This document shows positions 7,184 through 12,972 of a stretch of DNA of 33,302 bases, piece by piece. Both the position numbers and the translations under genes were made by a program. The stretch is taken from the IMG/VR virus record IMGVR_UViG_3300044834_000100, positions 1-33,302 of that record; one strand, written 5' to 3'. A model generated the notes under the pieces. That model saw only the letters and a list, made by a program, of their open reading frames with translations. It was not told where the DNA came from and did no database searches. Position 1 is the first letter of the stretch. The number at the start of each line of letters is the position of its first letter. The DNA is from a virus.

Positions 7184-7365
7184 GAACCATCATCATCGAC
7201 GGGAAACGCTACGAGTGGAAAGAAATCCGGCGCTTGCGGCGGGAGCAAATCCAAGCCAACCGCAAGCATCAAGCGTCTCTCTTTGAACTCAGGCAGGACG
7301 CCCGGCCTCGCTCGCAGAGGAGTGCCGAGGGTCGCTATTCGGAACCCCTGCTGTTTAAAGATTAG
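7180..7365 (+). CDS. Hypothetical small basic protein
   Basis: 61 residues, GTG start overlapping the previous stop (GTGA) with GAGGTG as SD. A short beta hairpin (TIIIDGKRYEWKEI) leads into a strongly basic helix (RRLRREQIQANRKHQ) and a basic tail, suggesting nucleic-acid binding. Last gene of the DUF3768 operon; 90 nt later comes a terminator. No family recognised. Confidence 0.5.
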   Translation: MRTIIIDGKRYEWKEIRRLRREQIQANRKHQASLFELRQDARPRSQRSAEGRYSEPLLFKD

Positions 7366-7454
7366 CTCCCTGTGCGAGCGGCGAGGGGAAATTGCACGGC
7401 TCAATGAGCGTGGCCTGCCCTGATGAACCGCGCTAGTGCAGAGCGCTATCCACA

Positions 7455-7483
7455 CCCCGCCATTCTCGGCGGGGCCTTCTTTT
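7455..7483 (+). terminator. Intrinsic terminator of the DUF3768 operon
   Basis: CCCCGCC (7455-7461) pairs with GGCGGGG (7468-7474), followed by CCTTCTTTT. An alternative outer pairing CCACACC/GGTGTGG (7450-7456, 7484-7490) surrounds it and reaches the next promoter. Confidence 0.85.
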
Positions 7484-7490
7484 GGTGTGG

Positions 7491-7496
7491 TACAAT
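7491..7496 (+). promoter_or_regulatory. Extended -10 promoter (TGG-TACAAT) of the HNH gene
   Basis: TGG-TACAAT placed directly after the terminator at 7455-7483, the same terminator-promoter arrangement as at 6542-6578. Predicted transcription start near 7503, giving a structured leader of about 72 nt. Confidence 0.6.
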
Positions 7497-7513
7497 AAGC
7501 GCAGTTCTCCCTA

Positions 7514-7575
7514 TTAAGCCCGAACCGCAACTTCGGGGTATCATATTTGGGCCTGACACTTTGTGTCGGGCTTAA
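7514..7575 (+). promoter_or_regulatory. Structured leader with mutually exclusive hairpins
   Basis: Hairpin A: CCCGAA (7519-7524) with TTCGGG (7532-7537). Hairpin B: GCCTGACAC (7551-7559) with GTGTCGGGC (7563-7571), loop TTT. Alternative C: TTAAGCCCG (7514-7522) with CGGGCTTAA (7567-7575), which takes in the A of the ATG and excludes both A and B. Looks like a two-state translational switch. Confidence 0.5.
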
Positions 7576-8033
7576 TGGAAAGAACTGGATTTCTTAAGCG
7601 CCGCACCCCCCTCCGAAAGAAAAGCACGTCGGAGGCTTCGGAGTGCAAGGATCGTATTCAAGATTTATTGCGAGCGATCGTCATCAAGCGGGATAATGGC
7701 TGTGTATTACGGAACATGTACGGCGTGCCCGTGTGCAACGGCTACACCAAGGCGGGGGAGCTGATCCTGCAAGCGGACCACCTCATCACCCGCGCTAATA
7801 GCGCCACCTATGCCGATTACCGCCTCGTGGTCTGTGTCTGCAAAGGCCACCACGGTTGGAAGAAATGGCACGAACGGGAATACAACGAATTCCTCAAGAC
7901 ACGCGTGCTTTCACCGGATCGCGTTGCCCTGTGGGATGCATGCGAGAAAGATAGCTGGCGACCACACCGCACATACGCAAGCGATTGGAAAAAGGAGGAG
8001 GCATTTTTACGGACTAAGCTCGCCGCGCTATGA
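7575..8033 (+). CDS. NinG-like / HNH endonuclease-like recombination protein
   Basis: 152 residues from ATG 7575 (GTG 7563 lies inside a leader hairpin). Basic LKRRTPLRKKS N-terminus as in NinG/Rap recombination proteins, then C-x-n-C (GCVLR...VPVCNG), the QADHLITRAN segment (DH in the QAGHFI position), VVCVCKGHHGWKKW for the second metal-binding half, and a helical tail ending in LRTKLAAL. Lambda NinG acts on recombination intermediates. A general HNH nuclease is the alternative. No SD is visible; translation probably depends on the leader structure. Convergent with the minus-strand exported-protein pair, 2 nt between stops. Confidence 0.65.
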   Translation: MERTGFLKRRTPLRKKSTSEASECKDRIQDLLRAIVIKRDNGCVLRNMYGVPVCNGYTKAGELILQADHLITRANSATYADYRLVVCVCKGHHGWKKWHEREYNEFLKTRVLSPDRVALWDACEKDSWRPHRTYASDWKKEEAFLRTKLAAL

Positions 8034-8035
8034 GG

Positions 8036-8272
8036 CTATTTTTTCAAATTCGGCACACATTTGATTTCGCAGATTGTGCTCCATATTTTAGGATCAGCAG
8101 CCTTAAGCGAGCCGAGCGGCGGATCACACACCCGTTTGCACTCGACAAAAGGTACGCGCACGGGTTCGTTTAGGTTCTTTTCTTCCGGCTTTGGCGATCG
8201 TTCTTCGGCGCGAGCGGAGGGGGAGACCAGCAAGATTACGGCGAGCAGTGGCAGAAGACGAAATGTCAGCAT
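8036..8272 (-). CDS. Small exported Cys-rich protein
   Basis: 78 residues starting at the ATG ending at 8272. Residues 1-20 are a Sec signal peptide (basic-poor n-region, LLPLLAVILLV core, cleavage after SARA). The mature 58 residues hold four Cys as CKRVC ... CEIKC, two C-x3-C pairs that probably form disulfides in the periplasm. No lipobox. It follows the second exported gene (8290-8553) by 17 nt on the same strand. Related spacing of Cys pairs suggests the two act together. Possible roles are superinfection exclusion or envelope modification; nothing in the sequence proves this. Confidence 0.6.
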   Translation of the reverse strand: MLTFRLLPLLAVILLVSPSARAEERSPKPEEKNLNEPVRVPFVECKRVCDPPLGSLKAADPKIWSTICEIKCVPNLKK

Positions 8273-8289
8273 AGTGACGGTTCCGAATT

Positions 8290-8553
8290 TTATCGAGGTG
8301 CCTGACGACCGTTTGTGTTGCGATAGTAGGCCCGCACATATCGGTCCGACGCACATGGTCCTCTAAAGCTGGAACACGCGTTGCTAATCGCGCACTGAGC
8401 CACTGTCACGTGCGGGGGCTTGGTCAACTCGCAAAGCAAAAGACAATTGCGCGGGCACCACGGACGTCCGCCTGGCGTCTGCGCGTGAGCTGCAATGTGC
8501 GAAGCCGCGTAAAGTCCGGCTGACATTGCGATCATGAGAATCAGATGCTTCAT
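8290..8553 (-). CDS. Small exported Cys-rich protein
   Basis: 87 residues, GGAG 8 nt before the ATG. Signal peptide MKHLILMIAMSAGLYAAS...AHAQ with cleavage likely after AHA. The mature part has six Cys in C-x3-C-x3-C and C-x4-C-x5-C spacing plus a basic tail (YYRNTNGRQAPR). First gene of a minus-strand pair with 8036-8272. Both oppose the phage transcription, as lysogenic-conversion (moron) genes often do. No family recognised. Confidence 0.6.
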   Translation of the reverse strand: MKHLILMIAMSAGLYAASHIAAHAQTPGGRPWCPRNCLLLCELTKPPHVTVAQCAISNACSSFRGPCASDRYVRAYYRNTNGRQAPR

Positions 8554-8595
8554 GTCTGTAGCTCCGTTGCGGCGTTCTGGCCTGAGAAGCCATGC

Positions 8596-8601
8596 TACAA
8601 T
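8596..8601 (+). promoter_or_regulatory. Extended -10 (TGC-TACAAT) six nt before an ATG
   Basis: TGC-TACAAT followed by TTACCC and then ATG 8608: transcription would start on the A of the ATG (leaderless). It drives the broken KH gene. Confidence 0.55.
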
Positions 8602-8607
8602 TTACCC

Positions 8608-8888
8608 ATGTCCGTATCCGCGGAACAGTCATTTCTCGACGGGATATTACGTGGCGTCACCACACATCCTGATCAGATATAGATCGAGCGCACCGAAGAT
8701 GAGCGCGGCGTTCTTTTTCGTTTGCAAGTCAGCAAACCCGACATGCCCCGCTTGATCGCAAGAAGGGCCAGAACATCGCGGCTTTACGGTTGGTGATGAA
8801 GCTCTACGCCAAGGACGTAGCCAATATTTCGTTAAAACTGCAGGAGCCCCGCAAGGTTAGTAAAATGCTAACTCGCCAAGCGGGGTGA
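8608..8888 (+). pseudogene. Broken KhpA-like KH-domain RNA-binding protein gene
   Basis: Reading from ATG 8608 gives MSVSAEQSFLDGILRGVT..HPDQI, then TAG at 8680-8682, then IERTEDERGVLFRLQVS, KPDMPRLI in the same frame to 8757. The reading must then shift past GC (8758-8759) to continue KKGQNIAALRLVMKLYAKD, ISLKLQEP to TGA 8886. Joined, this is the KhpA/YlqC-type KH domain with its GxxG loop (LI-G-KKG-QNI), the loop Gly codon having lost one base. Two lesions (amber stop and 1-nt deletion) indicate a dead gene, unless recoding or sequence errors apply. KhpA proteins bind RNA with KhpB in several phyla. A nested hairpin (CCCCGC/GCGGGG, 8847-8885) covers its 3' end. Confidence 0.6.
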
Positions 8889-8970
8889 TCGGTAAGGTAA
8901 ACGTATCACTTCTACGAGCGGCAGTTAACGCAAGTCAAATTGAAACGAGCTACGATAGCGTCTGCCCTGA

Positions 8971-8985
8971 CCTCGCTTCGAGGAG
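8971..8985 (+). promoter_or_regulatory. Hairpin overlapping the SD of the BamE-like gene
   Basis: CCTCG (8971-8975), loop CTT, CGAGG (8979-8983). The right arm is part of the GAGGAG SD (8980-8985) for ATG 8992. A possible -10 (TACGAT, 8951-8956) lies upstream. Confidence 0.35.
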
Positions 8986-8991
8986 TGATCT

Positions 8992-9369
8992 ATGGACTTT
9001 ACAGTAGGCGTCGTCGTCTTCGGCGCGGTTATCGGTGTTGCCTATCTGATAAAGGTCGGCAAAGAGGCAGCTCGGGCCCAGGAGGAGGCGCGTAAAACGC
9101 GAGAGCAGGCGCGTAAAGCCTATGAGCAAGAACTCATCAATAGACACGGGCCGGAAATCGCCGCCCTAATTCTGGCCAAGAAAATTCGCCAAGGCATGAC
9201 ATCAGAACAGGTGAAGCTATCATGGGGTCAGCCCCTCGATGTCGATCAGAACGTTCTCAAAACCAAAATCAAAGAGACTTGGAAATACACCGCAGCAGGC
9301 AAGAATCGCTTTGCCAACCGCGTGTTCTTGGAGAATGACATGGTGGTCGGCTGGAAAGATTCTTACTGA
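8992..9369 (+). CDS. Membrane-anchored BamE/SmpA-like domain protein
   Basis: 125 residues, ATG fixed by GAGGAG. Residues 4-22 form one transmembrane segment (VGVVVFGAVIGVAYLI), 24-50 a charged Ala/Glu/Arg helix likely to be coiled coil, and 62-125 the layout of the SmpA/OmlA (BamE-like) fold: IRQGMTSEQVKLSWGQP, ETWKYT, RVFLENDMVVGWKD. There is no lipobox, so it is a signal-anchor protein rather than a lipoprotein. Such domains occur in phage accessory genes; an envelope role (stability or exclusion) is inferred. The last plus-strand gene with a good SD before the late region. Confidence 0.6.
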   Translation: MDFTVGVVVFGAVIGVAYLIKVGKEAARAQEEARKTREQARKAYEQELINRHGPEIAALILAKKIRQGMTSEQVKLSWGQPLDVDQNVLKTKIKETWKYTAAGKNRFANRVFLENDMVVGWKDSY

Positions 9370-9404
9370 CCAAAGCATTGTGTTCGATGGCGACGAGGCC
9401 GTGA

Positions 9405-9410
9405 TACGAT
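9405..9410 (+). promoter_or_regulatory. Extended -10 (TGA-TACGAT) for a leaderless small gene
   Basis: TGA-TACGAT, 7 nt (TCGCCCT), then ATG 9418. No SD. Confidence 0.5.
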
Positions 9411-9417
9411 TCGCCCT

Positions 9418-9582
9418 ATGACCGAGGCGGAAGTCGTGGACAAAGGCAAAACAGAAAGACGCATCCTTGAGGCTCTCAAAAACGAACCAGGATGGCGCCT
9501 CGTTCGCATCAACTGGAAAAAGGGCTGCAAATTGCACCTTCGAAACGGGTTCGGTCGATTGAAGATTGTCCAACTGCACTGA
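9418..9582 (+). CDS. Small basic protein, unknown
   Basis: 54 residues: MTEAEVVDKGKTERRILEAL, then NEPGWRLVRINWKKGCKLHLRNGFG and RLKIVQLH. An acidic N-terminus, one helix (RRILEAL) and a basic beta-rich end. The GWRLVRI / LHLRNG alternation suggests a small winged or hairpin nucleic-acid-binding fold, but no family was recognised. Supported by the -10 element placed exactly 7 nt before the ATG and by lack of any competing frame with a better start. Predicted leaderless. Confidence 0.5.
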   Translation: MTEAEVVDKGKTERRILEALKNEPGWRLVRINWKKGCKLHLRNGFGRLKIVQLH

Positions 9583-9605
9583 CTGGCGCGTTTCCAATCC
9601 AGTGG

Positions 9606-9611
9606 TACACT
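9606..9611 (+). promoter_or_regulatory. Extended -10 (TGG-TACACT)
   Basis: TGG-TACACT, 8 nt, then ATG 9620; transcript would have a leader of 0-2 nt. Confidence 0.45.
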
Positions 9612-9619
9612 TTTCCTAT

Positions 9620-10042
9620 ATGAATACCTCAACACGTGCCTTTGTGGGCGTTGCTGTAGCAGCACTCTGTTTAGCCCCATTATCAGCATCGGCCGCTTTC
9701 TCAGACGCCAGCGCCCGTGCTCGGTCTGACGTAGCGAGCATGTCGCAGCAACAGCTCGACGCTCTCAATTACCGGGACTTCACCGACGCATTCATTGCGG
9801 CGAAGATCGTAGGGTTTGACCGGGCAGAGATCGACCAGCTCAAGGCGGACATGCGGGCACTCAAGGAAGAGAACGCGCAGCTTCGCATTCAGTTTTCCAG
9901 TCGCCCTGCTGCCTCTGTTGCAGCGCCGGCAATCTCCGGATTGGAGGGACGTGTTGCGGCACTTGAAGCCAGCTTCGCGTCTTTGCAGAGCACGCTCGGG
10001 ACAGTGGTGAGCATGCTTACACTTGTGCTCGGCAAGCTTTAG
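9620..10042 (+). CDS. Exported coiled-coil protein
   Basis: 140 residues from ATG 9620. Signal peptide MNTSTRAFVGVAVAALCLAP with cleavage near ASA-AF. Then an Ala/Ser/Asp region, a coiled coil (IDQLKADMRALKEENAQLRIQF, about 73-95), a Pro/Ala linker, and a second heptad segment (LEGRVAALEASFASLQSTL) ending in a hydrophobic VVSMLTLVLGKL. An exported, self-assembling protein; a spanin-like or surface role can be considered but it lies far from the lysis genes. Tail to tail with the next minus-strand gene, overlapping it by 4 nt. Confidence 0.6.
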   Translation: MNTSTRAFVGVAVAALCLAPLSASAAFSDASARARSDVASMSQQQLDALNYRDFTDAFIAAKIVGFDRAEIDQLKADMRALKEENAQLRIQFSSRPAASVAAPAISGLEGRVAALEASFASLQSTLGTVVSMLTLVLGKL

Positions 10043-10668
10043 ACCCAAGTAAATGATGCTGATTTGTTGCTAACTACAATGACAGAATACAAACAAATGG
10101 CAGCAGCCATCCCTAGCCAAATCCAAATTGAGATGTATGTGAACTGCGTAACGCGGTCCATCAGATCGTTGCGTAAATTGTTCTGAGGGGTCTCGCCTTC
10201 AGCTCCGCAAATGATTTCTACCATCCGAGCATCGGTTACGCGTGTGTTGGACTCGTTCCAATCGGCCGATTGGTATGCGTCTACTCTTTCGATCGAGGCC
10301 CCGAGCCCTGTGCTCGGGTCGAGGAACAGCTCGTTTTCAATCTGGCCTAACTTCAGTGTAAAGAATCTCTGCCAAAATCGGGTATTCTCGTTTATCTTTG
10401 CTTGCTGGAAGTTATAGAGGGCCAGAATTAGTGACAGAATCACAAGGAGAGCAAGTGCTCCAACCGAAACCAGATCAAACACCGCTCGAGCGAAATAGAA
10501 GGCGAGCAATGCCGCAAAAGCTATGACGAGCGCTGCGTAGACTTGTACGAACAGCTTCCATCTTTCGTAGGCCCAATCGCCTTCCTTCATGAGCCTACTG
10601 AACCAAAGTTTGTAAATCTCTAAAGCATGAGTGGGCTCTTTGAGGTGTGCACCTCTTCCATTCGCCAT
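10039..10668 (-). CDS. Multi-pass membrane protein (moron)
   Basis: 209 residues from the ATG ending at 10668 (TTG 10674 is the alternative); GGAG lies about 10 nt upstream. Hydrophobic spans at about 40-58 and 64-86 and a third near 180-203, with a soluble domain of about 90 residues between that contains FWQRFFTLKLGQIENELF. No family recognised with confidence. It is alone on the minus strand between the accessory segment and the terminase genes, a classic moron position, so expression in the lysogen and a membrane exclusion or defence role are plausible but unproven. Confidence 0.6.
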   Translation of the reverse strand: MANGRGAHLKEPTHALEIYKLWFSRLMKEGDWAYERWKLFVQVYAALVIAFAALLAFYFARAVFDLVSVGALALLVILSLILALYNFQQAKINENTRFWQRFFTLKLGQIENELFLDPSTGLGASIERVDAYQSADWNESNTRVTDARMVEIICGAEGETPQNNLRNDLMDRVTQFTYISIWIWLGMAAAICLYSVIVVSNKSASFTWV

Positions 10669-10730
10669 TGCCAACCGCTCCTGTCCGTAGGGCCGTCCTC
10701 ACAGATCGCAGCAGTAGATGCGCTCCATGA

Positions 10731-10736
10731 TACAAT
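10731..10736 (+). promoter_or_regulatory. Extended -10 (TGA-TACAAT) at the head of the late operon
   Basis: TGA-TACAAT, 7 nt (TTGCGTA), ATG 10744. Placed to start a leaderless transcript of the terminase genes; no -35 seen. Confidence 0.6.
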
Positions 10737-10743
10737 TTGCGTA

Positions 10744-11361
10744 ATGGTACGCAAGAAGGCCCGTCCACCAGCGGAAGAAGAACAGCTCAAAGCCAAGCGT
10801 GAGCTTTTCTGCCGGTACTACACCCAGAACCAAGAGCTATTTGGCAACGCGACCCTCTCGTATGCGGAGGCCTTTGATTACGATCTAGATGCTCTGTCCC
10901 GTAAGGCCGTCTATGCGGAAGTGATCGACGAGGAGACAGGCGAGACCAGCGAGGGTGCTCTGATAGACGACAGCCCCTACGACAAGGCGTACCACGTCTG
11001 TTCCGTTCTGTCCTCACGACTGTTAAGAAACGTTGAGATTCAGGCCCGCATTACCGTTCTCCTGAATGAATTGCTCAAAGACGAAGTGGTGGACAGCCAG
11101 CTCGCCAAGCTCGTCATGCAGAATGGCGACAACACCAACAAGATCGCAGCAATACGCGAGTTCAACAAATTGCGCGGACGCATCATCGACAGGACGCAGC
11201 AAGTGAACCGCCTTCCGTTCGGAGAGACGGACCTATCGCTTGTCCTCGCAACGCTCCCACAGGAGCGCCAAGACTATTTCTATGGAATTATCAGAGACAT
11301 CATCGAGGAAGCCGAGCTTCTCCGAAGCGCTGGAGCGGCTGAAGGCAGCGGCACTCGGTAA
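10744..11361 (+). CDS. terS: Terminase small subunit
   Basis: 205 residues from ATG 10744, chosen over upstream in-frame starts because the -10 hexamer ends 8 nt before it and the typical basic N-terminus (MVRKKARPPAEEEQ) begins there. FCRYYTQNQELFGNATLSYAEAF is the terminase-small signature; LRNVEIQARITVLLNELLKDEVVD and KIAAIREFNKLRGRI follow as in the family, and the acidic middle (EETGETSEG) is a linker. It binds the packaging site and recruits the large subunit encoded next. Frames overlap with the large subunit. Confidence 0.85.
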   Translation: MVRKKARPPAEEEQLKAKRELFCRYYTQNQELFGNATLSYAEAFDYDLDALSRKAVYAEVIDEETGETSEGALIDDSPYDKAYHVCSVLSSRLLRNVEIQARITVLLNELLKDEVVDSQLAKLVMQNGDNTNKIAAIREFNKLRGRIIDRTQQVNRLPFGETDLSLVLATLPQERQDYFYGIIRDIIEEAELLRSAGAAEGSGTR

Positions 11362-12952
11362 TCCGGAAGACATCCGGCGTCGTTATGGAACGAAGCCGAT
11401 ACAGCTCCTCCGGTTTATCGATCCGACAATGCGCTTCCCCAAGAAGCTGCGTTTGATATTTGCCCTCATATGGTTGCGCCAGGATCAGAAGGGACGGCTC
11501 GCTACCCGCTTCATCATCAAAGGACCACGCGGCGGCGGTAAGTCAAAGATTCTCGGAGCGCTCGGGTTCGTCAAATGGTTCCTGCAGCTCCTATCGATCG
11601 TCGACATGGGCGGCTCACTCACTCAGGCGCAGGGCGTCTACAACTACTTTGTCGGTCATATCTATGCACAAAAGACCATCGTCGACGCGCTGCCCGACGA
11701 GCCGACGATGAACAAGACGGAGAGCGACAAGGGAAACTATTTCAAGGCGGTTGCAGCGTCACCGAAGGCAGTCCGAGGACCGCACCCGGACAATCTCTTC
11801 ATCGACGAGGCGTGCGAGACCAAGGACCAGCTCATCCTCGACGCCATGCCAATGGTCAACACGTCCCAGTACTCCCTCGTGGTGATGACATCCACATTCC
11901 ACAAAATCTTTGGGTACTTCCAAGAGACCTGGGACCGGGCGGACGAGCTGGGCTGGGTACGCCTGTCATGGGACAGCTTCGACGTGTGCCGCGAGTTCAG
12001 CCCCGACATTTGGAAGGACGAGCGGCTACTGCGTGAGATCCCGGACCTGACCATCGCACAGGCAGGCACCAGCTCGCTTGAGCACAGGGCAGGGCGCCGC
12101 ACTGGCGATCCCGAGGGCTGGATACCGGTAGAGAACATCATCCAGGCATGGCGCGAGAAGACAACCGTCGACTATTTCGACGTGGAGTACATGGGCTCGC
12201 GCCCAAGCGCGGAAGGCATGGTCAACGACCCCGAGGACGTGGACGCATGCGTGATCGACGAATTCGGGGAGTACGCCTATGTGCCCGGTGCCGATACAGC
12301 GGGAGGGCTCGACTGGGGCTTCTCAGGCCAGACGTCGTGGGTAGCCATGATGGCGCACAAAGACTTCGTCAAGGTACAGCTTGAAAACCGACTCTGGACC
12401 CAGGTTCGTAGTGGCGTCATCATTTCCGACATCGTGGACGACGTGCTCGCCTACCGCATACGGGTTATCCACGCCGACGCGTCGCATCCCTTCGAGAATG
12501 CCGATCTACGGGCAGCCGTCAAATCGGCAATCCAAGCCCTGCCTGAGAAGGAACAGTTCGTGTGTACCGTGGTGGAGGTGCCGTTCGGACGCCCCATGCA
12601 GGTAGCGGAACAGGACAAGAAGGGGGATGGAACCAATAAGAAGCGCGAGCTGCAGAAGAAGCTCGGCACCGAGAAGGAGTCGATGCTCGGCAATTACCGG
12701 GCGTACTTCTCCCGCCGGCTGCTGCGCATCCTCCGCGAGTGCAAGACAGCCATCTGGCAGCACAAGCGATATCGCTACCAGAAGAACAGCGATAAGCCCG
12801 TAAAAGAGGACGATCACATCCCGGACTCGACGATGCTCTGTCTGCGTCGTTGGATGCTCGGCAAGAGTGCCAGCTCCATGCCACGCGACACAGACAAGAA
12901 GGCCGTCGGGACTTCTACAGTCACAGGTGGGTTACTCGATGAGGTGTTTTAA
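11282..12952 (+). CDS. terL: Terminase large subunit
   Basis: 556 residues from ATG 11282. This start overlaps terS by 80 nt and lacks an SD, but its TTTCT-ATGG context matches other late genes; TTG 11240 is the alternative. ATPase: Walker A GPRGGGKS (81-88), Walker B LFIDE (D175-E176), coupling motif TSTF (203-206). Nuclease: D344 in GGLDWGF, D399 in HADASHP, and DDHIPDS (D511, D515), the three acidic clusters of the RNase H-like domain. It pumps and cuts DNA at the portal. Directly precedes the portal gene. Confidence 0.92.
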   Translation: MELSETSSRKPSFSEALERLKAAALGNPEDIRRRYGTKPIQLLRFIDPTMRFPKKLRLIFALIWLRQDQKGRLATRFIIKGPRGGGKSKILGALGFVKWFLQLLSIVDMGGSLTQAQGVYNYFVGHIYAQKTIVDALPDEPTMNKTESDKGNYFKAVAASPKAVRGPHPDNLFIDEACETKDQLILDAMPMVNTSQYSLVVMTSTFHKIFGYFQETWDRADELGWVRLSWDSFDVCREFSPDIWKDERLLREIPDLTIAQAGTSSLEHRAGRRTGDPEGWIPVENIIQAWREKTTVDYFDVEYMGSRPSAEGMVNDPEDVDACVIDEFGEYAYVPGADTAGGLDWGFSGQTSWVAMMAHKDFVKVQLENRLWTQVRSGVIISDIVDDVLAYRIRVIHADASHPFENADLRAAVKSAIQALPEKEQFVCTVVEVPFGRPMQVAEQDKKGDGTNKKRELQKKLGTEKESMLGNYRAYFSRRLLRILRECKTAIWQHKRYRYQKNSDKPVKEDDHIPDSTMLCLRRWMLGKSASSMPRDTDKKAVGTSTVTGGLLDEVF

Positions 12953-12960
12953 TGTGGTGA

Positions 12961-12966
12961 TATGAT
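12961..12966 (+). promoter_or_regulatory. Extended -10 (TGA-TATGAT)
   Basis: TGA-TATGAT, 6 nt (TCAAGC), ATG 12973: start of transcription would fall on the ATG of the portal gene. Confidence 0.55.
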
Positions 12967-12972
12967 TCAAGC

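Noticed and set aside
8534-8755. 73-residue plus-strand frame over the KH region
   Set aside because: Different frame from the KH homology, no start signal, and no recognisable content.
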